DNA of 64,000 nucleotides from Burkholderia territorii. Lineage in GTDB: Bacteria; Pseudomonadota; Gammaproteobacteria; Burkholderiales; Burkholderiaceae. Made by a program: the position numbers and the translations under genes. Position 1 is the stretch's first letter, and the number at the start of each line of letters is the position of its first letter. The DNA lies in the NCBI RefSeq assembly GCF_902833055.1, contig NZ_CADFEJ010000003.1, forward strand, positions 496,001-560,000, given 5' to 3'. Shown in pieces: positions 16,517 to 25,803 of the stretch. Below the pieces are notes generated by a model, which did not search any database, was not told where the DNA came from, and saw only the letters and a program-made list of their open reading frames with translations.

Positions 16517-17797
16517 TCATTTTCCTTGCAGCGGCGTCGCGAGCGGGTGCGCATCGCGCGCCTGGGGTTTGACGGACAGCGTGAGGATCACCGCGGCCAC
16601 CAGCGCGGCGCTCATGAACGCGTACGATGCGACGGGCGAGCCGGTCGCGCCGTTCAGGTAGCCGACGAAATACGAGCCGACGAACGAGCCGAGCGCGCCC
16701 ATGCTGTTGATCAGCGCCATCGCGCCGCCGGCGACATTCTTCGGCAGCAGTTCGGGGACGATCGCGAAGAACGGGCCGTACGGCGCGTACATCGCGGCGC
16801 CCGCGACGACCAGCAGCGCATACGAGATCCAGAAATGCGACGAGCCGAGCGCATAGGACGCCGCGAACGCGGCCGCGCCGATCAGCAGGAACGGCCACAC
16901 GAAGCCACGGCGCGAACCGACCTTGTCGGACGCCCACGACGCGGCGAGCATCGCGATCGTCGCCGCGAGATACGGCAGCGCCGACAGCCAGCCGGTCGCG
17001 ACCATCCCGAGCTCGGAGCCGTTCTTGACGATCGACGGCAGCCACAGCACGAAGCCGTACACGCCGATGCTCCAGCAGAAGTACTGCGCGCACAGCTTGA
17101 TCACGGCCGGCGAGCGGAACGCCTCGCCGTAGTTGCGCACGGGCTTGATCGCCGCCTGTTCGGCCGCGAGCGCCGCGTCGAGGTCGCGCTTTTCCTCGGC
17201 GGTGAGCCACGGCGAATCGGCCGGCTTGTCCTGCACGAGGAACCACCAGCACACGGCCCAGACGATGGCCGGCACGCCTTCGGCGATGAACATGTGGCGC
17301 CAGCCGAATTCGTGCACCAGATAGCCCGACACGATCGACATCCACAGCACGGTGACCGGGTTGCCGAGAATCAGGAACGTGTTCGCCCGCGAGCGTTCGT
17401 TCTTCGTGAACCAGTTGCTGATGTAGATCAGCATCGCGGGCATCACGGCCGCTTCGACCACGCCGAGCACGAAGCGGATCGCCATCAGCGACGGAATGTT
17501 GGTGACCACGCCCGTGAGCGCCGCGCAGGCGCCCCAGAGCACGAGGCTCGCGAACACGAGCTTCTTGACGCTGCGGCGCTCCGCATAGATCGCGCCCGGA
17601 ATCTGGAAGAAGAAGTAGCCGAGGAAGAACAGCGCGCCGATCAGCGACGACAGGCCCTTGCTGATCCCGAGGTCCTGGTTGATGCCGGCCGCGGCCGCGA
17701 ACCCGTAGTTCGCGCGGTCGAGGTAAGCGAGGCTGTAGGTGATGAAAACGATCGGCATGATCGTCCACCAGCGTCGGGCTGCGAGCGTGTTGGCCAT
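16517..17797 (-). CDS. kguT: MFS 2-ketogluconate transporter
   Basis: A 426-residue major facilitator of the anion:cation symporter group, with about 12 membrane helices. It starts [20 protein letters not shown], and the family motif region after helix 1 reads [12 protein letters not shown]. The paired helix 4 motif [15 protein letters not shown] is typical of sugar-acid transporters. It imports 2-ketogluconate across the inner membrane for phosphorylation by KguK. A good AGGAGA ribosome binding site supports the start. It overlaps or abuts kguD and follows kguK by about 110 bases. Confidence 0.88.
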   Translation of the reverse strand: MANTLAARRWWTIMPIVFITYSLAYLDRANYGFAAAAGINQDLGISKGLSSLIGALFFLGYFFFQIPGAIYAERRSVKKLVFASLVLWGACAALTGVVTNIPSLMAIRFVLGVVEAAVMPAMLIYISNWFTKNERSRANTFLILGNPVTVLWMSIVSGYLVHEFGWRHMFIAEGVPAIVWAVCWWFLVQDKPADSPWLTAEEKRDLDAALAAEQAAIKPVRNYGEAFRSPAVIKLCAQYFCWSIGVYGFVLWLPSIVKNGSELGMVATGWLSALPYLAATIAMLAASWASDKVGSRRGFVWPFLLIGAAAFAASYALGSSHFWISYALLVVAGAAMYAPYGPFFAIVPELLPKNVAGGAMALINSMGALGSFVGSYFVGYLNGATGSPVASYAFMSAALVAAVILTLSVKPQARDAHPLATPLQGK

Positions 17798-17906
17798 GAG
17801 AATGTCTCCTGTGTCGGAACGAACGCGTCGGCGCGTGTCCCGGTTCCTTGCGTTGCCGTGCGCGTGCACGACGAAATGGTCCGCGGATTGTGCCGTGTCC
17901 GGCCTC

Positions 17907-18899
17907 TCATTGCGCGGTGACGGTTTCCTCTACGCGATCGACGCCATTGCTGACGTTTTCGAGCCGATCGAGTGCGTCGCGGGTCGGCAAGCCTTCCGAA
18001 TCGCCGATCACCTGGATCGCGAGCGCGCCGATGCGGTTGCCGCGCGCGACCGCCTGCTCGATGGAACGCCCTTCCAGCAGCGCGCTGACCACGCCGACCG
18101 CGAAGCCGTCGCCGGCGCCGACCGTGTCGACCACGTTGGCGACGCGCTCGCCCGCGACCGTGCCTCCGCGGCCGTCGGCCGTGCGGAAGTACGCGCCGTC
18201 GGCACCCAGCTTGATCACGACGCCGCGCGCACCCTGTGCGAGGTAGAAGCCCGCGATATCGGCCGGCGTATCGTGCCCGGTGAGCTGCTGCCCTTCGGCG
18301 AGGCCCGGCAGCACCCAGTCGGCAAACGCCGCGAGCGCGTTCAGCGTCTTCGCCATCACGTCGGCGGACGGCCACAGCGTCGGGCGCAGGTTCGGATCGA
18401 AGGAGATCGTCTTGCCCGCCGCGCGCATCTCGCGCGCCAGCTGAAACGCGAGTTCGCACGACGTCGCGGAAATCGCCGGCGCGACGCCAGTCAGATGCAG
18501 GTGGCGCGCGCCGAGCACGTAGTCGGCCACGTAGTCGTCGCACGACAGGTGGCTCGCGGCCGAACCCTTGCGGAAATATTCGACGGTCGGGTCGCTGCCG
18601 TCGTCGTTGCGCGACTTCAGCTGGAAGCCGGTCGGATAGCGCGGATCGACGGTCACGCACGACGCGTCGATGCCTTCGCGCGCGAGCGTGTCGAGCACGT
18701 AACCGCCGAACGAATCGCGGCCCACCCGGCTCATCCAGCCGACCCGGAAGCCGAGCCGCGACAGGCCGATCGCGACGTTCAGGTCCGCGCCCGCGATCCG
18801 TTTCGTGAATTGCGACGCGTGCGCGAGGTGACCGGGCTCGGCGGCGACGAACATCGCCATCGCTTCGCCGTAGGTCACGACATCGAGTGCTGCCTTCAT
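17907..18899 (-). CDS. kguK: 2-ketogluconate kinase (PfkB family)
   Basis: A 330-residue ribokinase/PfkB sugar kinase. N-terminal VTYGEAMAMFV and ITGADLNVA-like KRIAGADLNVAIGLSRLG form the first signature. The C-terminal signature VVDTVGAGDGFAVGVV carries the catalytic Asp in GAGD. It phosphorylates 2-ketogluconate to 2-keto-6-phosphogluconate. A strong GGAGGA ribosome binding site precedes the ATG at 18899, which is only 28 bases after kguE. Distinguishing it from 2-keto-3-deoxygluconate kinase rests on the operon context; a separate KDG-kinase-like gene exists at 61720-62646. Confidence 0.87.
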   Translation of the reverse strand: MKAALDVVTYGEAMAMFVAAEPGHLAHASQFTKRIAGADLNVAIGLSRLGFRVGWMSRVGRDSFGGYVLDTLAREGIDASCVTVDPRYPTGFQLKSRNDDGSDPTVEYFRKGSAASHLSCDDYVADYVLGARHLHLTGVAPAISATSCELAFQLAREMRAAGKTISFDPNLRPTLWPSADVMAKTLNALAAFADWVLPGLAEGQQLTGHDTPADIAGFYLAQGARGVVIKLGADGAYFRTADGRGGTVAGERVANVVDTVGAGDGFAVGVVSALLEGRSIEQAVARGNRIGALAIQVIGDSEGLPTRDALDRLENVSNGVDRVEETVTAQ

Positions 18900-18927
18900 G
18901 AGTGAATTCCTCCGTATCCGTCCTGCT

Positions 18928-19692
18928 TCACGCGGCGGCGAGCCACGCCACGCGCCGGCCGGCGTCGCCCGCCAGGTCGGCGGCATCGAACGGAAATTCG
19001 ATACCGCGCGGCGCCGCTTGCGGCAGGGCCGCGAGCACGCCGGTGACGAGCGGGTCGCCCGACGCCGGCGCCACCGCGAAACGGCGCGCGCCATCGCCCG
19101 CGACTGCCTTGCAATGAATGTATTCCACGTGCGGCGCGAGCGCGTGCGCGCACGCGAGCGGCGCTTCGCCCGGCCACTGCCAGTTGCCGATGTCGAACGT
19201 CATGCCGAGCGCATCGGGCACGCCCGCTTGCGTCAGCGCGGCGAACAGCCCGCTGAATTGAGCCAGCGCGCCGCCGACCGGCAGTTGGCCGTTCTCGACC
19301 ACCACGCGGGCACGCGCGCCGCGCGACAGCGCGACGATCTCCGATGCATGCGCGTCGCCGGCGAAGCCGCCGAGCTGGAACTTGACGAAGCGCGCGCCGA
19401 GCGCGTCGGCTTCGACGAGCGTGTCGCGCAACGCGTCGGCATCGAGCGCGCCGGTTTCCGTGTACAGCGTGGCCGGCGTCGAATAGACCGACCACAGCCC
19501 GTGCGCGGCCAATGCCTTGCCGAGTTCGGCGAGCGCGGCGGGCGTCGCGTCATCGTCCGACACGAACAGCTCGCGCCGCACCTCGAACCCGGCCGCGCCG
19601 GCTGCGGCCGCGGTCGCGATGAATGCCCGGTGGCCCTCCTGGCGCACGCGGTCGATCCCGAATGCGCTCGCCACGATCACGATGTCTGCCAT
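18928..19692 (-). CDS. kguE: Sugar phosphate isomerase/epimerase-like protein KguE
   Basis: A 254-residue TIM-barrel protein of the AP-endonuclease-2/xylose-isomerase-like fold. It starts MADIVIVASAFGIDRVRQEG, with metal-site-like residues in VVVENGQLPVGG, MTFDIGNWQW and EYIHCKAV. KguE is the first gene of the kgu operon; its reaction remains unclear in the family, with an epimerase or lactonase-like role proposed. The promoter-proximal palindrome lies 22 bases ahead of the start. Confidence 0.85.
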   Translation of the reverse strand: MADIVIVASAFGIDRVRQEGHRAFIATAAAAGAAGFEVRRELFVSDDDATPAALAELGKALAAHGLWSVYSTPATLYTETGALDADALRDTLVEADALGARFVKFQLGGFAGDAHASEIVALSRGARARVVVENGQLPVGGALAQFSGLFAALTQAGVPDALGMTFDIGNWQWPGEAPLACAHALAPHVEYIHCKAVAGDGARRFAVAPASGDPLVTGVLAALPQAAPRGIEFPFDAADLAGDAGRRVAWLAAA

Positions 19693-19713
19693 TTCTGCCC
19701 TTTTTTACCGGAA

Positions 19714-19727
19714 TGGAACCGGTTCCA
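19714..19727 (-). promoter_or_regulatory. PtxS-type operator of the kgu operon
   Basis: TGGAACCGGTTCCA is a perfect 14-bp palindrome centred on CCGG. It differs by one base per half from the Pseudomonas PtxS site TGAAACCGGTTTCA. Its place directly ahead of kguE suits repression by the LacI-family protein encoded downstream, relieved by 2-ketogluconate. Confidence 0.8.
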
Positions 19728-19864
19728 TTTGCTTGAGACGGATGGTGCGCTTCGCGTTCGGTACGCGCCATAGAGGAAATCCCTAGGACGGGCCGCTGCA
19801 TGAATACGCGGCCCCTATACGTGCCCCACGCACATGCCTCCCGCGTTCCCGGCCCCGCAGGCGC

Positions 19865-20758
19865 CTATTCGTCGCGGTGCGCGACGCACATGTCGAGAAA
19901 CCGGGCCGCCACCCGCGACGGCGCGGCGCCATGCGGCACGAGGATCGAGAAATGACGCGTAAGCGGCGCGGGGGCCAGCGAGCGCGGCACGAGCGCCGCG
20001 TCCTCGTGACGCAGCGACATCGCGGACACGAACCCGACGCCCATCCCGGCGCGCACGGCCTCCTTCACCGCTTCGACGCCCGCGATCTCGAACGCGACGC
20101 GCATCGGCGCGCCGCCATGCGCGAACGCGCGTTCGACGAGCTGGCGCACGCCGGAGCCCTCCTCGCGCAGCACGAGCGGATGGGCGGCCAGCGCGTCGAG
20201 CGTGACGCCGGTTTCGTATTCGGGCGCGGCGAGCGGATGGCCGGCCGGCACGACCGCGACGATCTCGTCCTCGTGCCACGCGTGCACCGCGGTGCCGGGC
20301 GGCAGCGCCTCGCCGGGCGGCCCTTCGATCATCGCGATGTCGAGCGACGCGAGCGCGGCCACCACGTCGGCCGTGTTGCCGCTCATCGTGTGGATCGCCA
20401 CGCGCGGCACGCGCGGCTGGAACGCCGCGATCAGGTAGGGCAGCAGGTAGCTGGCGGGCGTCGTGCTCGCGCCGATGCGCAGCGTGCCGGCATCGAGCCC
20501 GCGCACCGCGTCGCGAAACGCGCGCGCCTGCGCGAACGTATCGCGCTGCGCGTACGCGTACTGCGCGAGCTGTTCGCCGACGGGCGTCAGGCGGATGCCG
20601 CGGCCCTCGCGCTGGTACAGCGGCTCGCCGAACTCGTCCTGCAGCAGGCGCAGCTGGCCCGACACGGCCGGCTGCGACAGATGCAGCGCCACGGCAGCGC
20701 GGCTGATGTTCAGGTGTTCGGCGACAGCCGCGAACGTTATCAGTTGATCCGGGGTCAT
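19865..20758 (-). CDS. LysR-family regulator divergent from yeiH
   Basis: A 297-residue LysR-type regulator with an N-terminal winged helix (LITFAAVAEHLNISRAAVALHLSQPAVSGQLRLLQDEFG) and a C-terminal inducer-binding domain opening GTLRIGASTTPASYLLPYLI. Divergent placement with a 111-base shared promoter region makes YeiH the likely target. The E. coli neighbour pair yeiE/yeiH has the same arrangement. The ligand is unknown. Confidence 0.88.
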   Translation of the reverse strand: MTPDQLITFAAVAEHLNISRAAVALHLSQPAVSGQLRLLQDEFGEPLYQREGRGIRLTPVGEQLAQYAYAQRDTFAQARAFRDAVRGLDAGTLRIGASTTPASYLLPYLIAAFQPRVPRVAIHTMSGNTADVVAALASLDIAMIEGPPGEALPPGTAVHAWHEDEIVAVVPAGHPLAAPEYETGVTLDALAAHPLVLREEGSGVRQLVERAFAHGGAPMRVAFEIAGVEAVKEAVRAGMGVGFVSAMSLRHEDAALVPRSLAPAPLTRHFSILVPHGAAPSRVAARFLDMCVAHRDE

Positions 20759-20811
20759 GGAGATGAATTATCGGCTTTCCGGATAGTTTACGTCACAAAT
20801 CACAATTTCTC

Positions 20812-20821
20812 ATATCGATAT
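20812..20821. promoter_or_regulatory. Palindrome in the LysR/yeiH promoter region
   Basis: ATATCGATAT, a perfect 10-bp palindrome in the AT-rich 111-base spacer. A looser dyad (TTATCGG / CCGGATAG) lies closer to the LysR gene. Both fit LysR-type sites, but assignment is tentative. Confidence 0.35.
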
Positions 20822-20869
20822 AACCAAATTAGGATTAGGCCATCGCAACCCGTTTCATCACGGTGCCCC

Positions 20870-21946
20870 ATGTCCACTGCTCCGACTCCCCAGCTCCACC
20901 ACGCCGCGCCGTCGATGCGCGGCCAGTTGAACGGCGTGTTGTTCGTCGCGCTGTTCGCCGCCGCCGTCACCAGCCTGTCGCAACTTCCGGCAATCGCTGG
21001 GCTCGGCCTGTCGCCGCTAATCGTCGGCATCGTCGCGGGCGCGCTGTACGGCAATGCGCTGCGCGATGGAATGCCCGCGAGCTGGGCGGCCGGCGTCAAC
21101 TTTTCCGCGCGCAAGCTGCTGCGCATCGCGGTCGCGTTCTTCGGCCTGCGCGTGAGCCTGCAGGAAATCGCGCAGGTCGGGCTGCCGGGCCTGACGGCGT
21201 CGGTGCTGGTCGTCGTGAGCACGCTTGCGATTGGCACCTGGGTCGGCATGAAGGTGATGAAGCTCGATCGCGACGCGGCGCTGCTGACCGCCGCCGGCAG
21301 CGCGATCTGCGGCGCAGCCGCCGTGCTCGCGTTCGAGTCGACGCTGCAGTCCAAGCCGCACCAGAGCGCGATGGCCGTGGGCAGCGTGGTGCTGTTCGGC
21401 ACGCTGTCGATGTTCCTCTACCCGCTCGCGTATCACGCCGGCCTGCTCAATCTCGACGCGAACGGCCTCGGCCTGTTCTTCGGCGGCACGATCCACGAGG
21501 TCGCGCAGGTGGTCGGCGCGGCGAGCGACATCAGCCCGCAGGTCACGCACGTTGCGACGATCGTGAAGATGACCCGCGTGATGCTGCTGGTGCCGGTGCT
21601 GCTCGCGCTCGGCTGGTGGCTCGCCCGCGCCGCCCGCTCGACCGACGCGAGCGCCGGCGGCACGCAAGGCAAGCGCAAGGTGGCGGTGCCGTGGTTCGCG
21701 CTCGGCTTCCTCGGCTTCGTGATCGTCAATTCGCTGAACGTGCTGCCCGCCGACGTCACCCACACGCTGAACGTGCTCGACACCTTCGCGCTGACGATGG
21801 CGATGACCGCGCTCGGCATCGAGACCCGCGTATCGCAGATTCGCGAAGCCGGCCCGCGCGCGCTGACCACCGGCCTAATCCTGTACGTCTGGCTGATCGC
21901 CGGCGGCTACGCGATCACCTGGGCCGTGCAGCACTGGCTTGGCTGA
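20870..21946 (+). CDS. yeiH: YeiH/UPF0324 family transporter
   Basis: A 358-residue integral membrane protein with about ten helices and the family motifs NFSARKLLRIAVAFFGLRVS, AAGSAICGAAAVLAFE and FFGGTIHEVAQVVGAA. The family is annotated as putative sulfate exporters and is linked to organosulfur metabolism, though transport has rarely been shown directly. The N-terminal 18 residues before the first helix are variable. The gene is followed by a strong GC stem-loop, so it is probably monocistronic under the divergent LysR protein. Confidence 0.88.
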   Translation: MSTAPTPQLHHAAPSMRGQLNGVLFVALFAAAVTSLSQLPAIAGLGLSPLIVGIVAGALYGNALRDGMPASWAAGVNFSARKLLRIAVAFFGLRVSLQEIAQVGLPGLTASVLVVVSTLAIGTWVGMKVMKLDRDAALLTAAGSAICGAAAVLAFESTLQSKPHQSAMAVGSVVLFGTLSMFLYPLAYHAGLLNLDANGLGLFFGGTIHEVAQVVGAASDISPQVTHVATIVKMTRVMLLVPVLLALGWWLARAARSTDASAGGTQGKRKVAVPWFALGFLGFVIVNSLNVLPADVTHTLNVLDTFALTMAMTALGIETRVSQIREAGPRALTTGLILYVWLIAGGYAITWAVQHWLG

Positions 21947-21969
21947 GCCGCGCATCCACGCCGCGACAC

Positions 21970-22007
21970 GCGCCGCGCCCGACGGGAAGGTCCCGCGGGC
22001 GCGGCGC
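21970..22007 (+). terminator. Long GC stem-loop after yeiH
   Basis: Arms GCGCCGCGCCCG and CGGGCGCGGCGC pair perfectly, continued by an inner CGGGA/TCCCG stem after one bulged A. There is no T-run. It begins 23 bases past the yeiH stop, so the chloride-channel gene most likely starts after it. Confidence 0.6.
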
Positions 22008-22061
22008 AGTGCTATGCTTCGCGTCGTTTTCCTTCGTCCTCTTCATCACCCACTTTCAGCC

Positions 22062-23795
22062 GTGCTCTCGTTCCTGCTGAAGCTGCGCACCCGCGCCCAG
22101 ACGCTGTTCCGCCTGTCGGACGCCCACACGATGCTGATCTGGTCGGCCATCGTCGGCGTCGGCGGCGCCTTCGCCACCATGGGCTTTCGCGAAGGCATCG
22201 ACCTGATGCAGCGCCTGATCTCCGGGCACAGCGGCAGCTTCGTGCAGATGGCGAGAAGCCTGCCGTGGTACGTGCGCTTCTGGATGCCGGCCGCCGGCGG
22301 CTTCCTGGCCGGCTGCGTGCTGCTGCTCGCGACGCGCGGCGTCCGGAAATCCGGCAACACCGATTACATGGAAGCCGTCGCGCTCGGCGACGGCGTCGTG
22401 CCGGTACGGCAGAGCCTGTGGCGCAGCGTATCGTCGCTGCTGACGATCGGCAGCGGCGGCTCGATCGGCCGCGAAGGGCCGATGGTGCAGCTTGCCGCGC
22501 TCGCCGCGTCGCTGGTCGGCCGCTTCGTGCACTTCGACCCGCCGCGCCTGCGCCTGCTCGTCGCGTGCGGTGCGGCGGCCGGCATTACGTCCGCGTACAA
22601 CGCGCCGATCGCCGGCGCGTTTTTCGTCTCCGAGATCGTGCTCGGCACGATCGCGATGGAGAGCTTCGGGCCGATGGTCGTCGCCTCCGTCGTCGCGAAC
22701 ATCGTGATGCGCGAGTTCGCCGGCTACCGGCCGCCGTACGAGATGCCGGTATTCCCCGCCGTGACGGGCCCCGAGGTGCTGCTGTTCGTCGTGCTCGGCG
22801 CGCTGTGCGGCGTGCTCGCGCCGCAGTTCCTGCACCTGCTCGATGCGTCAAAGAACCAGTTCAAGCGCCTGCCCGTGCCGCTGCCGGTGCGGCTCGCGCT
22901 CGGCGGGCTCGTAGTGGGCGTGATCTCGGTGTGGATTCCCGACGTATGGGGCAACGGCTACAGCGTGGTGAACCACATCCTGCATTCGCCGTGGACCTGG
23001 CAGGCGCTCGTCGCGGTGCTGGTGTTCAAGGTAATCGCGACCGCCGCGACGGCCGGCTCGGGCGCGGTCGGCGGCGTGTTCACGCCGACGCTGTTCGTCG
23101 GCGCCGTATTCGGCTCGCTGTTCGGGCTCGCGATGAATGCGCTCTGGCCCGGCCACACGTCCGCGTATTTCGCCTATGCGATGGTCGGCATGGGTGCGTT
23201 CATGGCCGGCGCCACGCAGGCGCCGCTGATGGCGATCCTGATGATCTTCGAGATGACGCTCAGTTATCAGGTCGTGCTGCCGCTGCTGGTGTCGTGCGTG
23301 TTCGCGTATTTCGTCGCGCGCGCGACCGGCACGACGTCGATGTACGAGATCACGCTGCGCCACCACCAGGATGCGCAGGAACGGCTGCGGCTGCGCACCA
23401 CCCAGATGCGCGAGCTGATCCAGCCCGCGCAGACGGTCGTGCCACTCACCGCGAGCGTCACCGACATGACGCGTGTGTTTCTCGAGTATCCGGTGAAGTA
23501 TCTGTACGTGACCGACGACGCCGGGCGCTTTCGCGGCGCGGTCGCGTTGAAGGACATCACGTCGGACCTGCTCGAGAAGCGCGACACGACCGACAAGACG
23601 GCGGCGCACTACGCGCACACGCCGTTTCCGCTGCTCACGCCCGACATGCCGCTCGCGACCGCACTCGAACGCTTCATGGCATTCCAGGGCGAACGGCTGC
23701 CGGTGATCGAAAGCGAGGCCGAGCCGACGCTCGCGGGCGTCGTGTACAAAACGTCGCTGCTCGACGCATACCGGCGGATGACCGGCGAGCGCTGA
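22062..23795 (+). CDS. ClC-family chloride channel/antiporter with CBS domains
   Basis: A 577-residue ClC protein. The membrane part carries the anion-filter signatures GSGGSIGREGPMVQ (with the gating Glu) and GSGAVGGVFTPTLF. A C-terminal CBS pair follows (about residues 440-570: LIQPAQTVVPLTASVTDM, then FPLLTPDMPLATALERF). It probably exchanges Cl- for H+ or conducts Cl-. I chose the GTG at 22062, giving MLSFLLKLRTRAQ. The ATG at 22014 falls right behind the yeiH stem-loop and lacks a ribosome binding site, but cannot be excluded. Confidence 0.88.
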   Translation: MLSFLLKLRTRAQTLFRLSDAHTMLIWSAIVGVGGAFATMGFREGIDLMQRLISGHSGSFVQMARSLPWYVRFWMPAAGGFLAGCVLLLATRGVRKSGNTDYMEAVALGDGVVPVRQSLWRSVSSLLTIGSGGSIGREGPMVQLAALAASLVGRFVHFDPPRLRLLVACGAAAGITSAYNAPIAGAFFVSEIVLGTIAMESFGPMVVASVVANIVMREFAGYRPPYEMPVFPAVTGPEVLLFVVLGALCGVLAPQFLHLLDASKNQFKRLPVPLPVRLALGGLVVGVISVWIPDVWGNGYSVVNHILHSPWTWQALVAVLVFKVIATAATAGSGAVGGVFTPTLFVGAVFGSLFGLAMNALWPGHTSAYFAYAMVGMGAFMAGATQAPLMAILMIFEMTLSYQVVLPLLVSCVFAYFVARATGTTSMYEITLRHHQDAQERLRLRTTQMRELIQPAQTVVPLTASVTDMTRVFLEYPVKYLYVTDDAGRFRGAVALKDITSDLLEKRDTTDKTAAHYAHTPFPLLTPDMPLATALERFMAFQGERLPVIESEAEPTLAGVVYKTSLLDAYRRMTGER

Positions 23796-23877
23796 CCGAT
23801 GCGGCGTGCGGCACGCGATACGGCGTCGCCGCAGCGTCGCGCGCGGCGCCACCCGGCGCCGAGCGCCACCGGCTCGT

Positions 23878-24498
23878 TCAGTCCGGCGCGCGCCCGAGCA
23901 CGACCCGTGCGAAGAACCCCGCGAGCACCGCTTCGGCGACGTCGGCCGACACGTGCTGCGGATCGGCCGTGTAGTACGACTGCACGCCGTCGCACAGGCA
24001 CATCAGCCCGAACGCGAGCGTGTCGGCCGGCAGCAGCAGCGGCGTGCCCGCGCGCTCGGCGAAGCGCTGGATGAATTCGGCCATCTGCAAGCGCTTGCCG
24101 TGCAGGAACTGGTTGAAACGCACGCGAAACTTCGCGTCGCGCGCCGCCTGCAGCTTCGCCTCGCCCCACAGCAGCGAATATTCGTCGTCGCGAAAGAGCG
24201 TCCGGTAGTACGCGAGCGCCATCGACTCCATCTGTTCGCGCGGCCCGCCTTCCTCGAAGATCGCCTCGAAATCGGCACGCACCGAATCATGGTCGCGCTC
24301 GAGCAGCTCGAGCAGCAGTTCCGACTTGCTGCGGAAATTCGAGTAGAACGCGCCGCGCGTGTAGCCGGCCGCCGCCGCGATGTCCTCGACGCTCGCGGCG
24401 ACATAGCCTTTCTTCATAAAAATGCGGTGCGCGGCAGTCAGCAGACGTTCGCGCGTCTGGTCCCTGCTCTGCTCGCGAGTTAAGCGCTGTGGTTTCAT
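23878..24498 (-). CDS. TetR/AcrR-family regulator of the RND efflux operon
   Basis: A 206-residue TetR-family protein. The N-terminal DNA-binding domain reads ERLLTAAHRIFMKKGYVAASVEDIAAAAGYTRGAFYSNFRSK in sections typical of AcrR, and the rest is a helical ligand-binding domain. It is divergent from the membrane-fusion/RND/outer-membrane operon, with about 195 bases between, the usual layout for a local efflux repressor. The inducing compound is unknown. Confidence 0.88.
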   Translation of the reverse strand: MKPQRLTREQSRDQTRERLLTAAHRIFMKKGYVAASVEDIAAAAGYTRGAFYSNFRSKSELLLELLERDHDSVRADFEAIFEEGGPREQMESMALAYYRTLFRDDEYSLLWGEAKLQAARDAKFRVRFNQFLHGKRLQMAEFIQRFAERAGTPLLLPADTLAFGLMCLCDGVQSYYTADPQHVSADVAEAVLAGFFARVVLGRAPD

Positions 24499-24693
24499 GG
24501 CGCGCAGTCTAGCACCAACTCCCTTTCGAATTCATCTTTGCATTCGGATACAGGTGTGTATTAGAATCCGCCACAGTTTCCGAACGACGGTCCCGTTCGG
24601 CTGTATTCGTGTGCGCCGGGCCGGCGCCACTCGGGGCAAGCGCCCGCCGCGCTTGCCGGCTTCGTTCCGCTCTCACCTCATCTTGGGGGTTTC

Positions 24694-25803
24694 GTGAATC
24701 GCTCCGGTTCCCGCGCCGTGCTGCTGGTCGGCACCGCGCTCGTCCTCTCCGCCTGTCACCCGAAGGAAGCCGCGTCGCCCGCACCGCGCCCGGTCGTCGC
24801 GCTGCCCGCGCACGCCGACGGCGCGCCGGCCGTCGCCACGCTGCCCGGCGAGGTCCAGCCGCGCTACGCGACACCGCTGTCGTTCCGCATCGCGGGCAAG
24901 ATCGTCGAGCGCAAGGTGCGGCTCGGCGACACGGTCAAGGCCGGCCAGATCGTCGCGCTGCTCGATCCGTCCGACGTCGAGAAGAACGTCGCGAGCGCGC
25001 AGGCGCAACTCGATGCGGCGTCGCACAGCCTCGCGTTCGCGAAGCAGCAACTCGACCGCGATCGCGCGCAGGCGCGCGAGAACCTGATCGCGACCGCGCA
25101 ACTCGAACAGACCGAGAACAGCTACACGTCCGCGCTCGCGCAGCGCGACCAGGCGCAGCAGCAGCTCGCGCTCGCGAAGAACCAGCTCCACTATGCGACG
25201 CTCGTCGCCGATCACGCGGGCACCATCACCGCCGAACAGGCCGACACCGGCCAGAACGTCTCGGCCGGTCAGGCCGTCTACCAGCTTGCGTGGTCGGGCG
25301 ACGTCGATGTCGTCAGCGACGTGCCCGAGGCCGCGCTCGCATCGCTCGCGCCCGGTCACGCGGCACGCGTCACGCTGCCGTCGCTGCCGGGCCGCCAGTT
25401 CGATGCGAAGGTCCGCGAAATCGCGCCGGCCGCCGATCCGCAAAGCCGCACCTGGCGCGTGAAGCTCACGCTCGCCGCGCCCGATCCGGCCGTGCGCCTC
25501 GGGATGACCGCGAACGTCGCGTTCGACGGTGCGCCGGTCGACGGCAACGCGCCGAGCGTCACGCTGCCCGCGACCGCGCTGTTCCACGACGGCCCGCATC
25601 CGGCCGTGTGGGTCGTGCGCGCGAAGGACGACACGCTCGAGCTGCGTCGCGTCGACGTCGCGCGCTTCAACGAACGCACCGTCACCGTGTCGCGCGGGTT
25701 GCAGCCCGGCGAGCGCGTCGTGCTGCAAGGCGTGCACACGGTGAGCGCCGGCGAGAACGTGCGGCCGATCGCACCGCTGCACCCTGAGGACTTCGCGTCA
25801 TGA
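24694..25803 (+). CDS. RND efflux membrane fusion lipoprotein
   Basis: A 369-residue periplasmic adaptor. The GTG start gives a lipoprotein signal ending LVLSAC (Cys about residue 21), then a barrel-sandwich hybrid half (TPLSFRIAGKIVERKVRLGDTV), a long coiled-coil hairpin (about 90-165, Gln/Ala-rich) and the second lipoyl half (ATLVADHAGTITAEQADTGQ). It links the RND pump to the outer-membrane channel. The stop overlaps the next ATG (ATGA), so translation is coupled. It is more like TriA/MexJ-type short adaptors than AcrA; the substrate range is unknown. Confidence 0.9.
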   Translation: MNRSGSRAVLLVGTALVLSACHPKEAASPAPRPVVALPAHADGAPAVATLPGEVQPRYATPLSFRIAGKIVERKVRLGDTVKAGQIVALLDPSDVEKNVASAQAQLDAASHSLAFAKQQLDRDRAQARENLIATAQLEQTENSYTSALAQRDQAQQQLALAKNQLHYATLVADHAGTITAEQADTGQNVSAGQAVYQLAWSGDVDVVSDVPEAALASLAPGHAARVTLPSLPGRQFDAKVREIAPAADPQSRTWRVKLTLAAPDPAVRLGMTANVAFDGAPVDGNAPSVTLPATALFHDGPHPAVWVVRAKDDTLELRRVDVARFNERTVTVSRGLQPGERVVLQGVHTVSAGENVRPIAPLHPEDFAS

